Assembly: GCA_964511185.1 (NCBI GenBank)
Contig: CAZEDU010000129.1
Location: 1-14,398, forward strand
Direction of reading: 5' to 3'
Length of the DNA stretch: 14,398 nucleotides
Source of the DNA: CAZEDU01 sp964511185
Lineage (GTDB): Bacteria; Myxococcota; Myxococcia; Myxococcales; Myxococcaceae
Within the stretch, counting starts at the first letter, position 1; each line of letters begins with the position of its first letter. The translations under genes were made by a program, and so were the position numbers. Under the pieces are notes generated by a model, which was not told the DNA's origin, did no database searches, and was given only the letters and a program-made list of their open reading frames with translations. Below are positions 1-6,435 of the stretch, piece by piece.

Positions 1-14
1 GCCTTGAAGCTGCC

Positions 15-1040
15 TTAGAGCAGCTTCATCAGCTCGGCCTTCTTGGCGTTGTACTCCTCGTCGGAGAGGACGCCGGCCTGCTTGAGCTCGTGGATCTCTT
101 TGAGCCGCTCGGCCACCGTGCGCTGACCGCCGCCCGCGTCATTCCCGGCGGGCCGCGCGCCCTGCTGGGCCGCGAACTGCTGCGCCATGCCGAAGCCGAC
201 CCCCAGGCCCATGCCTTGGAGCGCCGCGCCGCCGCCGTCGCCGCCCTTGGCCATGCCCTCGGCCGCCCCGAGCATCGCCTGGCCCTGCGCGTAGTTCTGG
301 AAGCCGCCCGCGAGCCGCGAGTACGCCGCGTCCTTCGAGAGCTTCTTGAGCGTGGCTTCGTCCTCTTCCTTGATGCTGACGTGGAAGTTCCCCAGCCGGA
401 CGATCTGCATCCCGTACGGGTCGGTGTGCTGCTTCACCCCGGCGATGACGTCTTGCTCGATCTCCTCGGTGTACGCGCCGCTCGTCACGTCGAGCAGCGG
501 CCACTTCTTCTTGACCAACAGCTCGGCGACGCGGTCGCGCGTGACCTTGAGCACCTGGCTCTTGAACCACGAGAGGAACTCCTCGTTCGACGCGCGGCGC
601 ATGCCGACCAGGCCGATGACGAGCTTCTCGGCGTCGAGCACGCGGAGCGAGAAGTCGCCGTACACCATGGTGCCGATGCCCAAGCCGGTCTCGGGGTCGC
701 GCACGTCGCCGATGGGGCCGCCGAACTTGAGCCCCGCGAACTCACGCGTGCCGACGAAGAAGATCTCCGCGATGAACAGGTTGCCGCCGGTGACCTTCTC
801 GAGCAGCCGGGAGAGAAACGGGATGTTGTTGGTGTCGAGGGTGTGACGGCCCGGGCCCAACCGCCCTTCGACCTTCCCGTCCTTCACGAACAGCGCGATC
901 TCGTCGGCGTCGACCGTCAGCTGCGTCAGCACCCGGACGTTGTTCTCCGGATACTTGTAGATGATGTCGTCCTTCGCCTCGTCCGCCCGAGCGATGAAGT
1001 TGCGCTTCGCCTCACCCTTGATGGTGTCGAAGATGCCCAT
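15..1040 (-). CDS. SPFH-domain protein with C-terminal SHOCT segment (virion-core-protein-like/YdjI-like)
   Basis: About 341 aa. The N-terminal half (roughly residues 1-240) reads as the SPFH/band-7-like family often labelled 'virion core protein': it opens MGIFDTIKGEAKRNFI, then has a block around 'LGPGRHTLDTNNIPFL' and a 'VLKVTRDRVAELL' helix. A Gly/Ala/Gln-rich low-complexity stretch (about 245-305) links to a short C-terminal helical hairpin 'ERLKEIHELKQAGVLSDEEYNAKKAEL', a typical SHOCT module for oligomerisation or peptide binding. I see no signal peptide or clear membrane helix, so it is probably cytosolic or membrane-peripheral. I chose the ATG at 1040 rather than the one two codons upstream (1046): the purine run AAAGGGA lies about 7 nt before 1040 but almost abuts 1046, and the family begins with MG(I/L)FD. 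The function of the family is poorly defined; scaffold-like assembly is an inference. The same-strand amidoligase lies 81 bp upstream. Confidence 0.88.
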   Translation of the reverse strand: MGIFDTIKGEAKRNFIARADEAKDDIIYKYPENNVRVLTQLTVDADEIALFVKDGKVEGRLGPGRHTLDTNNIPFLSRLLEKVTGGNLFIAEIFFVGTREFAGLKFGGPIGDVRDPETGLGIGTMVYGDFSLRVLDAEKLVIGLVGMRRASNEEFLSWFKSQVLKVTRDRVAELLVKKKWPLLDVTSGAYTEEIEQDVIAGVKQHTDPYGMQIVRLGNFHVSIKEEDEATLKKLSKDAAYSRLAGGFQNYAQGQAMLGAAEGMAKGGDGGGAALQGMGLGVGFGMAQQFAAQQGARPAGNDAGGGQRTVAERLKEIHELKQAGVLSDEEYNAKKAELMKLL

Positions 1041-1047
1041 CGACATG

Positions 1048-1054
1048 TCCCTTT
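1048..1054 (-). promoter_or_regulatory. Ribosome binding site deciding the SPFH start
   Basis: The minus strand reads AAAGGGA here, 7 nt before the ATG at 1040 and only 1 nt before the ATG at 1046. This spacing favours the downstream ATG. Confidence 0.6.
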
Positions 1055-1082
1055 CGCGGACGACCTCGCGTCCGTTCGCCGC

Positions 1083-1111
1083 ATTGCACCTGTAAGGGGC
1101 AGATGACGCAA
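1083..1111 (-). promoter_or_regulatory. Possible sigma70-like promoter for the SPFH gene
   Basis: On the minus strand TTGCGT (1106-1111) is followed after 17 nt by TGCAAT (1083-1088), about 43 nt before the chosen start codon. Each box is only a partial consensus match (3/6 and 4/6). It lies just after the amidoligase stop, so the SPFH gene could be transcribed on its own. The octamer GGGCAGAT occurs twice on the plus strand (1097 and 1121, 24 bp apart) and overlaps the -35 region; it could be chance or a regulator site. Confidence 0.25.
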
Positions 1112-1127
1112 GGGCGATGTGGGCAGA

Positions 1128-2108
1128 TCAGGTCCGCGCGCGCAGAATGCTCGCGTACAGCGCGGCGGCCTGCCGACGATCTTGCGGCCGCTGGAACAGC
1201 GCCTCGAGGAGCAGCGCCATGCGCCGCTGGGGCGACTTCACCCGCTCGGCGCGCAGGATCAGCCGCTCCACCGCGGCGGGCTTGGAGGCCAGCTCGCCCA
1301 TCGCCAGCGACAGCTTCACGCGCGCCTGAATCACGCCGGGGTCGAGCGAGCCATCCCACAGCCGGAACTCGACGTGGCTCTGCTTCGAGCCGTCGACCGA
1401 CTCAAAGTTGAGCCCTTCATGGTGGGTCGAGTTCTTCGCCACCAGCGCTTCGACCGACGCGAACGTCTCGACGGTGGTTCGGTTGGGCCGCGCGTGCGCT
1501 CCGTCGCGGTAGGTGCCGCGCGCCGGATCAGCGGCGAGCAGGTACAGCTCTTCCGAGAAGGCTTCGAAGAGGTTGAGCAGCGCGCCGTGCTTGGCGAGCG
1601 AGTTGCCGTAGTCGCCGATGCCGACGTGCACGTGGCCACCGGTCCGAACGCCGGCCGTGCCGCCGTGCCTGCGGAGCACCGTGAGGACCTGTTCGAGCTG
1701 CCGCCAAGTCTTGGGCTGGTCGTGGAGCACCGGGCTCACCACCTCGCCGCCGTTGTCAGTCGAGACATCGATCTCGTACCGCCAGCGCGAGGTGCCAACG
1801 CGCGCGTGGCGGTCGCGCTTGAACGCGTCCTCCGTCAGCCCGAGCGCGAACAGGTCCTTGCCGATCTGTTGGCTGCGCCGGTCGAGATCTGGAAAGCGCT
1901 CGCGCGGCGGCAGGTCGCGGTTGAGCGGCAGGTCGTACTCGAGCTCGATGCCGAAGCTGCGGCCGCCCCGCTTCGCGCCAAGCCCGCCGGTGGCGTCGAC
2001 GCGCAGGAAGGGCACCGCCGGCCGCCAGGCCCGGGCCTGACGCATCGCCAACCCCGCGGGAACACGGAGCTGCGGGCGCACGGGGAATCGAACGGGAAGA
2101 GCGGGCAT
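1128..2108 (-). CDS. Putative amidoligase (Amidoligase_2 family)
   Basis: 326 aa. Members of this family have a glutamine-synthetase/GCS-like catalytic fold and are predicted to form amide bonds with ATP, often on peptides or other small substrates. Visible family signatures: 'FGIELEYDL' with acidic residues E55 and E57 (metal/ATP site); a strand ending 'YEIDVSTDNGGEVVSPVL' (111-128), the E-[LIV]-V-[ST]-P element; 'GGHVHVGIGDY' with H159 and H161; and 'HVEFRLWDGSLDPGVIQAR' with E247, R249 and D256. No catalytic motif is missing. The first ~33 residues are basic, Pro-rich and unlike the family core, and no clear ribosome site precedes the ATG at 2108. The in-frame ATG at 2045 has a GGGG run upstream and is a real alternative. 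Known relatives often sit beside ATP-grasp or glutamine-amidotransferase genes; none is in this window, so the substrate is unknown. The SPFH gene follows on the same strand. Confidence 0.88.
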   Translation of the reverse strand: MPALPVRFPVRPQLRVPAGLAMRQARAWRPAVPFLRVDATGGLGAKRGGRSFGIELEYDLPLNRDLPPRERFPDLDRRSQQIGKDLFALGLTEDAFKRDRHARVGTSRWRYEIDVSTDNGGEVVSPVLHDQPKTWRQLEQVLTVLRRHGGTAGVRTGGHVHVGIGDYGNSLAKHGALLNLFEAFSEELYLLAADPARGTYRDGAHARPNRTTVETFASVEALVAKNSTHHEGLNFESVDGSKQSHVEFRLWDGSLDPGVIQARVKLSLAMGELASKPAAVERLILRAERVKSPQRRMALLLEALFQRPQDRRQAAALYASILRART

Positions 2109-2205
2109 GGTGACACGCGGAAGGCTTAAGGATTCTCGGCGCTTGTTGGACGGGAGTTGCGAGCGCGTGCACAGAGTGTTCGCGAAAGGCCGTTCACGTC
2201 GCCGT

Positions 2206-2234
2206 CTACGACTACGACTACGACTACGACTACG
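2206..2234. repeat. CTACGA hexanucleotide tandem repeat
   Basis: Four complete CTACGA units plus CTACG in a row, with no mismatches. It forms the 5' part of the loop of the surrounding inverted repeat. After a junction the phase changes to GTTGAC units (2234-2239, 2247-2252, 2253-2258). A tract this short and pure could vary in copy number. Confidence 0.9.
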
Positions 2235-2258
2235 TTGACGTCTATCGTTGACGTTGAC

Positions 2259-2282
2259 GTGAACGGCGACGTGAACGGCGAC
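2259..2282. repeat. 12-bp tandem duplication GTGAACGGCGAC
   Basis: GTGAACGGCGAC occurs at 2259-2270 and again, exactly, at 2271-2282. The copies overlap the right arm of the inverted repeat and grade into the preceding GTTGAC units (GTTGAC, GTTGAC, GTGAAC), suggesting they arose from the same hexamer by slippage and drift. Confidence 0.85.
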
Positions 2283-2298
2283 GGCTTTCTCTGAACGA

Positions 2299-2312
2299 GC
2301 CCCTTCCGGGGC
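2299..2312 (-). terminator. Small GC hairpin downstream of the ABC permease
   Basis: GCCCC-TTCC-GGGGC (2299-2312) is a perfect 5-bp stem with a 4-nt loop, 45 bp past the permease stop on the minus strand. No T-tract follows, so it is at best a weak or factor-assisted terminator. Confidence 0.25.
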
Positions 2313-2356
2313 GCTGAAACCGATCGTGCACCCCGCTCAGGCCGGCGATCGCGCCG

Positions 2357-3157
2357 TCACCCCCAGCGGCTGACCAGGCGCTCGCGGTCGAACAGCCGGA
2401 TGCTCACCCACACCAAGAGCACGTCGAGCACCAGCACCACGGCGCCCTGCACGGCGTAATAAACGAAGCCCGCCTTCAGAAAGCCCGCCACCTGTCCGCC
2501 GACCAGGCCGAGAATCGGCAGCACCATCAAGCCCGAGATCTGCTGCGCGAGCCGCGAGTCGCCCACCCGCGCCGAGATGGTGACCGCGACGCCGTTGCCG
2601 AAGAACGCAAACAGCGGCGCCAGCACCAGCACGCCGAAGAGCCACATCGCGTTGGGTAGGAGCAGCCCGCCGACGTGCGCGTACGCCACCGCGTCGACCA
2701 GCACGCACAACAGCACGAACGCGCCCCAGCTGATGCCGACGCCCGGGACGAGCGAGGCGAGGCTCTTGCCCACCAAGAGCTCGGCGGCGGTGAGCGGCGA
2801 GGCGAGCAGCGGCTCCAGCGTGCGCCGCTCTTTCTCTCCCGCGATCGCCTGCGACGAAATCAGAATCGGAACGAAGACCGGCATCACCAGGTACAGCCCG
2901 AACCAGTCGGTCAGCGTTCGGTCGATGAGGAAGCGCGCCGCCGCGCCCGCATCGGTGAAGGTGGGGTCGTAGTAGAGCGCCATCGTGCGCAGCGCCGGGT
3001 CGCCTGCGCTGCGGACGTAGCTCCACACGATGCCCGCGGGCACCACCACCAACACCGCGGGCAGCGCCAAGAGCGAGAAGAGCAGCCCGCGGTTCTTTCG
3101 CAGGTCGAGCAGGTCCTTCCAGAACACGGCGAGCGCGCGGCTCCAGCGGAAGGTCAC
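2357..3157 (-). CDS. ABC-2 type transporter permease (NatB-like)
   Basis: 266 aa from a GTG start. It is the membrane partner of the ATPase encoded just upstream. It has an N-terminal cytoplasmic helix (WSRALAVFWKDLLDLRKNRG), a first membrane helix (about residues 25-47), an external segment, a second helix around 'LYLVMPVFVPILI', and then the hallmark cytoplasmic coupling motif 'IAGEKERRTLEPLLASPL' of ABC-2/NatB-type permeases. Four further hydrophobic helices follow and it ends with a short basic tail. The start is set by three facts: GTG at 3157 overlaps the ATPase stop as GTGA, a strong GGGAGGAGG run (3162-3170) precedes it, and homology to permeases begins here. The reading frame stays open far upstream, but that stretch is only a shadow of the ATPase. 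Substrate unknown: NatAB exports sodium, but related pairs export drugs, lipids or peptides. Expression is presumably coupled to the ATPase. Confidence 0.92.
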   Translation of the reverse strand: MTFRWSRALAVFWKDLLDLRKNRGLLFSLLALPAVLVVVPAGIVWSYVRSAGDPALRTMALYYDPTFTDAGAAARFLIDRTLTDWFGLYLVMPVFVPILISSQAIAGEKERRTLEPLLASPLTAAELLVGKSLASLVPGVGISWGAFVLLCVLVDAVAYAHVGGLLLPNAMWLFGVLVLAPLFAFFGNGVAVTISARVGDSRLAQQISGLMVLPILGLVGGQVAGFLKAGFVYYAVQGAVVLVLDVLLVWVSIRLFDRERLVSRWG

Positions 3158-4074
3158 GCCGCCTCCTCCCGCACCAGCTTCAAGTACACCTCTTCCAGCG
3201 GGCGCTCGGCCGGAACGACTTGGTAGACGCGCGCGCCCTGGCCCACCAGGTGCGCCACCAGCGCGGGCGTCTGCTCCTCCGACTCGAGCCGCACGCGCAA
3301 GAGCCGCGCCTCGGCCGAGAGCACCACGGCGAACGGCAGCGCCGCCAAGCCTTCGCGCCACTTCGCCGCGTCGCCGTCGAGCTTGAGCTCGAGCGACACG
3401 CCCTGCCGCTTGAGCTCGGTCACCGTCGCCAAGGCGAGCAGCCGGTTCTTCACCACCGCCACCCGCTGGCACAGCCGCTCGACCTCGGCCAGGTTGTGCG
3501 AGCACAACACCAGCGTGCGCCCCTCGGTGGCGAGCTCGGCGACCGCGTCCCGCACCGTGCGCGCGGACTCGGGGTCGAGCCCGCTGGTGGGCTCGTCGAG
3601 GAAGATGACCTCGGGGTCGTGCAGCAGCGCGCGGATAATGGCCAGCTTCTGCCGCATGCCCTTGGAGAAGCTGCCGCACGGCTCGCCCTCGCGGCCGGCG
3701 AGGCCGAACCGCTCCAGGTAGCGCTCCGCGCGCGCCCACCCGGTCTTCCGGTCGACGCCGTTGAGCCGAAGGTAGAAGAGCAGGTTCTCGCGCGCGGTGA
3801 GCCGGTCGTACAGCCCCGGCTGCTCGGTGAGCAGGCCGACCCTGCCGCGCAAGGCCTCGCCGCCGGTGCGCACCGAGACGCCGCCCACGTACGCATCGCC
3901 CTCCGACGGCGTTAAAAGCCCCGTCAGCATGCGCACGGTGGTGGTCTTGCCCGCGCCGTTGGGGCCGAGCAGCCCGAACACCTCGCCGGGGCGCACGCGA
4001 AACGTCAGCCCTTCCACCGCGGTGCGCGCGCCGAACCGCTTGGCGAGCGCGACCACGTCGATTCCCTGGCTCAA
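3154..4074 (-). CDS. ABC transporter ATP-binding protein (NatA/CcmA-like)
   Basis: 306 aa from TTG. All nucleotide-binding motifs are present: Walker A GPNGAGKTT (37-45), Q-loop Q85 in 'LLTEQPGLYD', signature FSKGMRQ (136-142, the form usual in ABC-2 export ATPases), Walker B VIFLDE (156-161) with a following D-loop SGLD, and switch His193 in CSHNL. A C-terminal domain of about 90 aa follows, as in NatA-type subunits. The chosen TTG (4074) overlaps the upstream glycosyltransferase stop as TTGA and retains the first beta strand (IDVVALAKRFG). A GTG at 4056 with AGGGA 6 nt upstream is a possible alternative but would cut that strand. It forms one operon with the preceding glycosyltransferase and the following permease, and drives transport across the inner membrane. 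The coupling hints, but does not prove, that the exported substrate relates to a glycosylated lipid or envelope component. Confidence 0.93.
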   Translation of the reverse strand: MSQGIDVVALAKRFGARTAVEGLTFRVRPGEVFGLLGPNGAGKTTTVRMLTGLLTPSEGDAYVGGVSVRTGGEALRGRVGLLTEQPGLYDRLTARENLLFYLRLNGVDRKTGWARAERYLERFGLAGREGEPCGSFSKGMRQKLAIIRALLHDPEVIFLDEPTSGLDPESARTVRDAVAELATEGRTLVLCSHNLAEVERLCQRVAVVKNRLLALATVTELKRQGVSLELKLDGDAAKWREGLAALPFAVVLSAEARLLRVRLESEEQTPALVAHLVGQGARVYQVVPAERPLEEVYLKLVREEAA

Positions 4075-6356
4075 TCGATGGTGACCAGGACGAACTTGTT
4101 GTTGAGGCCGGGCTCGATGGGCGTGACGACCTTGTCCGTGCCCACCGCGGAGCGCAGGAGCGGCAAGCGGTCGTGCTCGACCAGCGCCCACTCGCGGCCG
4201 GGCTGATCGGCGTACTGGCGCATGATGCCGTTATCGCGGATCTGCTTGACCTCGTTCTGCGAGTAGAACGTCTCGCCGCGCCAGTTCATCAAGAAGGCGG
4301 TGATCGGCTCGCCCGGCTTCCGCTGCGCGTAGTAGCGCCAGAACTGATCGCGCTGCGTCCAGTGGTGCGACAGGTCGACCCAGTGCGACCAGTTGAACCA
4401 GAGCGCGAAGGAGAACGCGAAGGCCACGAACGCGCCGAACAGCGCGGTGCGCGAGCGCCACAGCGCGGTGACCGCCGCCACCAGCACCAGGCCGATGACG
4501 GCGGCGCGCAGACCGCCCTGCACGGTGAGCCGCTCGAGGCTGCCGATGCCGCCGAACGGCCAACGGCCGATGCCCACCAGCCCGAACACCGGCGTGAGGA
4601 GCCCGAACACCAGCGCGAGCATCAAGGCGGCCGACTTGTCGGTCACCTTCTGCCGGCCGCTCTGGAGGAAGAAGTGCACCGCGGCCACCGCCGCGAGCAG
4701 CGCCAGCACGAGGAACGCGGCGTTGAGCTCCTCGTGGATGCGGGTGGCGATCGGCCGGTTGATCAGCTCGGCGAACGGGTACGGCCGGCCGTAGTTGTAG
4801 ACGAACAGGTCGGTGAAGTTCTTGGGCGAGGTGTACAGGTCCTTGCCGACCAGGAAGAGCAGCGGCAAGCCGATCATCAGCGCGACGCCGTGCTTGGCGA
4901 TGCCGTCCCGCCACAGCTCGTCGATGAACAGCGCGAGGAGGATCGCCAGCGGCGGCAGGAGCGGGAAGACGTAGTGGTGGAACTTGGTGGCCGACGCGCC
5001 GATGAGCCCCCAACTCACCACCAGCCAGATGACCGCGACGAGCCCCAGCCGGTCGCGCGCGGTCGCCTCCTTGAGCTTGAGCCGCGCCGCCAACGCCAGC
5101 GCGCCCGGGACCAGCGCCACCCACGGGAAGATGGCGAAGCCGCCCTGCTCGATGAAGTAGGTGAACGTCCCGCCCGGCGTCGTGGTGTGCACGCCGGCGA
5201 ACAGCCGCAGGATGTTGTCGTGCACGAAGCGGCGGAAGAACGAGCTGCTCTCGTCGTCGACGCCGTTGAACGCGAACATCACCGAGTACCAGGGGAAGCT
5301 CACCGCCGCGAACACCAGGAGCCCGGTGCCCAGCTTCATCTGGTACATCTTGGCGAAGAGCACGGGCGCGCCGGAGCTGTTGGCCCGGGTGGTGTAGCGG
5401 AGCACCGCGAGGAAGGCCGCGACGAACGCGGCGAACGCCGGCAGCGCGAACCGCATGATCTGCGCGGCCCTCTCGGTCGACATGCGCGACAGGTCGACGA
5501 TGCCCGCGCCGACGAAGACGCCGAACACCAGCGCCGCCGCCACGCCGCCCGCGATCAAAGGCAGCACCGCCTTCTTGGCGAGCCAGTCGAAGTGCGCGTC
5601 GAAGTCGAACTGCTTCCAGTCGATGCCCGCGAGCACCAGGTAGACGACCAACATGCCGACCGGGATGCCCAGGCCGAGCAGCTCCTTGGCGAGCGTGGCG
5701 ACGCCGAGCGAGATGTAGAAGCCGTACCACCACGCGGCGCGGTGGCGCGTGTTCGGGTCGAGCTCGGCGATCAGCCAGCAGGCGGTGCCGCACATCAAGG
5801 CGGCGACCACCGGGGTGTCGGTGACGGCCTGGCGCGTGAGCAGGAAGTACAGCGGCATCGTGCACAGCACGAACGCGGTGGCGAGCCCCGCGCGCGCGCT
5901 GGCCAGCCGGGTGACCGCGAGCGACATCAAGACGACCGCGAGGATGGAGAAGAGCGCGAAGGGCAGGCGAAAGCCCCACTCGGTCCACAAGCCCAAGGGG
6001 CCGGGGCTCCGCACCGCGCCGACCAGCTGCATGCCCAGCGCCTGCATCCACATGGTGAACGGCGACTTCGAGAAGAACCAGGCGTTCTCCCAATACGAGT
6101 GCACGTAGTCGTTGCGGTAGATCATCTGCCGCGCGACTTCGCCGTAGTGCGTCTCCCAGGGATCCCACAGGCCCACCGCGCCCAAGAACGGAATGAAGAG
6201 GAGCGCGGCGAGCGCGCCGGCGACCGCCATCACCCGGCGATCGAGCGGCCACCTCAAGAACGCTTGCACGGGCTTGAGACCCAACACCGCGTCGCCGAGG
6301 GTGGCGCGGGCGAAGGTCTCGTCTGGAGCGTGGGTCGGTTCGGTCTTGGCGCTCAC
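4071..6356 (-). CDS. Integral-membrane glycosyltransferase, GT39/ArnT-like (PMT_2 type)
   Basis: 761 aa from a GTG start with AGGAG 5 nt upstream. A short cytoplasmic N-terminus (about 40 aa) leads to a first membrane helix (about 42-63). Then comes the family's first external loop with acidic motif 'GLWDPWETHYGEVARQM' (D65, E68, E73), the catalytic region in ArnT/PMT relatives, followed by 'FFSKSPFTMWMQALG' at the place of the K-P-P-L element. Some ten or more further hydrophobic helices follow, with soluble stretches near residues 255-270 and 365-400 and a C-terminal domain after about 690. Such enzymes transfer a sugar from a polyprenyl-phosphate donor onto lipid A, protein or another envelope acceptor at the periplasmic face. 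At 761 aa it is longer than ArnT (about 550 aa); extra helices and the C-terminal part explain the excess. It is the first gene of the operon with the ABC pair. Donor and acceptor cannot be read from the sequence. Confidence 0.87.
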   Translation of the reverse strand: MSAKTEPTHAPDETFARATLGDAVLGLKPVQAFLRWPLDRRVMAVAGALAALLFIPFLGAVGLWDPWETHYGEVARQMIYRNDYVHSYWENAWFFSKSPFTMWMQALGMQLVGAVRSPGPLGLWTEWGFRLPFALFSILAVVLMSLAVTRLASARAGLATAFVLCTMPLYFLLTRQAVTDTPVVAALMCGTACWLIAELDPNTRHRAAWWYGFYISLGVATLAKELLGLGIPVGMLVVYLVLAGIDWKQFDFDAHFDWLAKKAVLPLIAGGVAAALVFGVFVGAGIVDLSRMSTERAAQIMRFALPAFAAFVAAFLAVLRYTTRANSSGAPVLFAKMYQMKLGTGLLVFAAVSFPWYSVMFAFNGVDDESSSFFRRFVHDNILRLFAGVHTTTPGGTFTYFIEQGGFAIFPWVALVPGALALAARLKLKEATARDRLGLVAVIWLVVSWGLIGASATKFHHYVFPLLPPLAILLALFIDELWRDGIAKHGVALMIGLPLLFLVGKDLYTSPKNFTDLFVYNYGRPYPFAELINRPIATRIHEELNAAFLVLALLAAVAAVHFFLQSGRQKVTDKSAALMLALVFGLLTPVFGLVGIGRWPFGGIGSLERLTVQGGLRAAVIGLVLVAAVTALWRSRTALFGAFVAFAFSFALWFNWSHWVDLSHHWTQRDQFWRYYAQRKPGEPITAFLMNWRGETFYSQNEVKQIRDNGIMRQYADQPGREWALVEHDRLPLLRSAVGTDKVVTPIEPGLNNKFVLVTID

Positions 6357-6361
6357 GGCGT

Positions 6362-6366
6362 CTCCT
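6362..6366 (-). promoter_or_regulatory. Ribosome binding site for the GT39-like gene
   Basis: AGGAG on the minus strand, 5 nt before the GTG at 6356. This strong match supports the non-ATG start. Confidence 0.7.
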
Positions 6367-6391
6367 GAATGTGCGGCGTGCAGAGCGCAGG

Positions 6392-6397
6392 CTTATA
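6392..6397 (-). promoter_or_regulatory. Possible -10 box for the glycosyltransferase-ABC operon
   Basis: TATAAG on the minus strand (5/6 to consensus) in the 79-bp gap before the operon, about 35 nt upstream of the GTG. Only a poor -35 (TTCTCG, 6416-6421, 18-nt spacer) can be placed. This short AT-rich spot stands out against its GC-rich surroundings. Confidence 0.35.
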
Positions 6398-6435
6398 GAC
6401 GGACAGAGGGGCGCGCGAGAACGGCCATGCGCGGA

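Larger units (their letters stand above)
2184..2289. repeat. Structured intergenic repeat: bulged inverted repeat around hexamer units
   Basis: The left arm 2189-2205 (GCCGTTCACGTCGCCGT) is perfectly complementary to the right arm 2263-2279, giving a 17-bp stem. The stem is extended by GAAAG (2184-2188) against CTTTC (2285-2289) across a 5-nt bulge (2280-2284). The 57-nt loop (2206-2262) is itself repetitive: four and five-sixths CTACGA units, then GTTGAC units. The right arm lies in a 12-bp tandem duplication, so the left arm can partly pair with two registers. It lies upstream of the amidoligase and downstream of the ABC permease, both on the minus strand. Possible roles are an mRNA processing or termination structure, a protein-binding palindrome or a dispersed repeat element; the sequence does not decide. 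Confidence 0.8.

Noticed and set aside
15..1040. Viral origin for the 'virion core protein'-like gene
   Set aside because: The label is a historical similarity name for an SPFH family widespread in bacteria; no phage genes are nearby and composition matches the rest.
2107..2238. Small plus-strand frame of 43 codons ending in Leu-Arg repeats over the CTACGA tract
   Set aside because: It begins across the amidoligase start on the other strand, has no ribosome site, and its repetitive end simply reflects the hexamer.
2206..2282. CRISPR array
   Set aside because: Units are 6-12 bp with no spacers of regular length and no cas genes.
3158..3739. Upstream extension of the permease frame
   Set aside because: It lies out of frame within the ATPase gene and translates to low-complexity Ala/Arg sequence; ribosome site and GTGA overlap fix the start at 3157.
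4173..6368. 731-codon plus-strand open frame opposite the glycosyltransferase
   Set aside because: The protein is mostly Arg/Glu/Gln/His/Asp without domains, a typical antisense shadow of a GC-rich gene; the minus-strand product has clear membrane helices and motifs.
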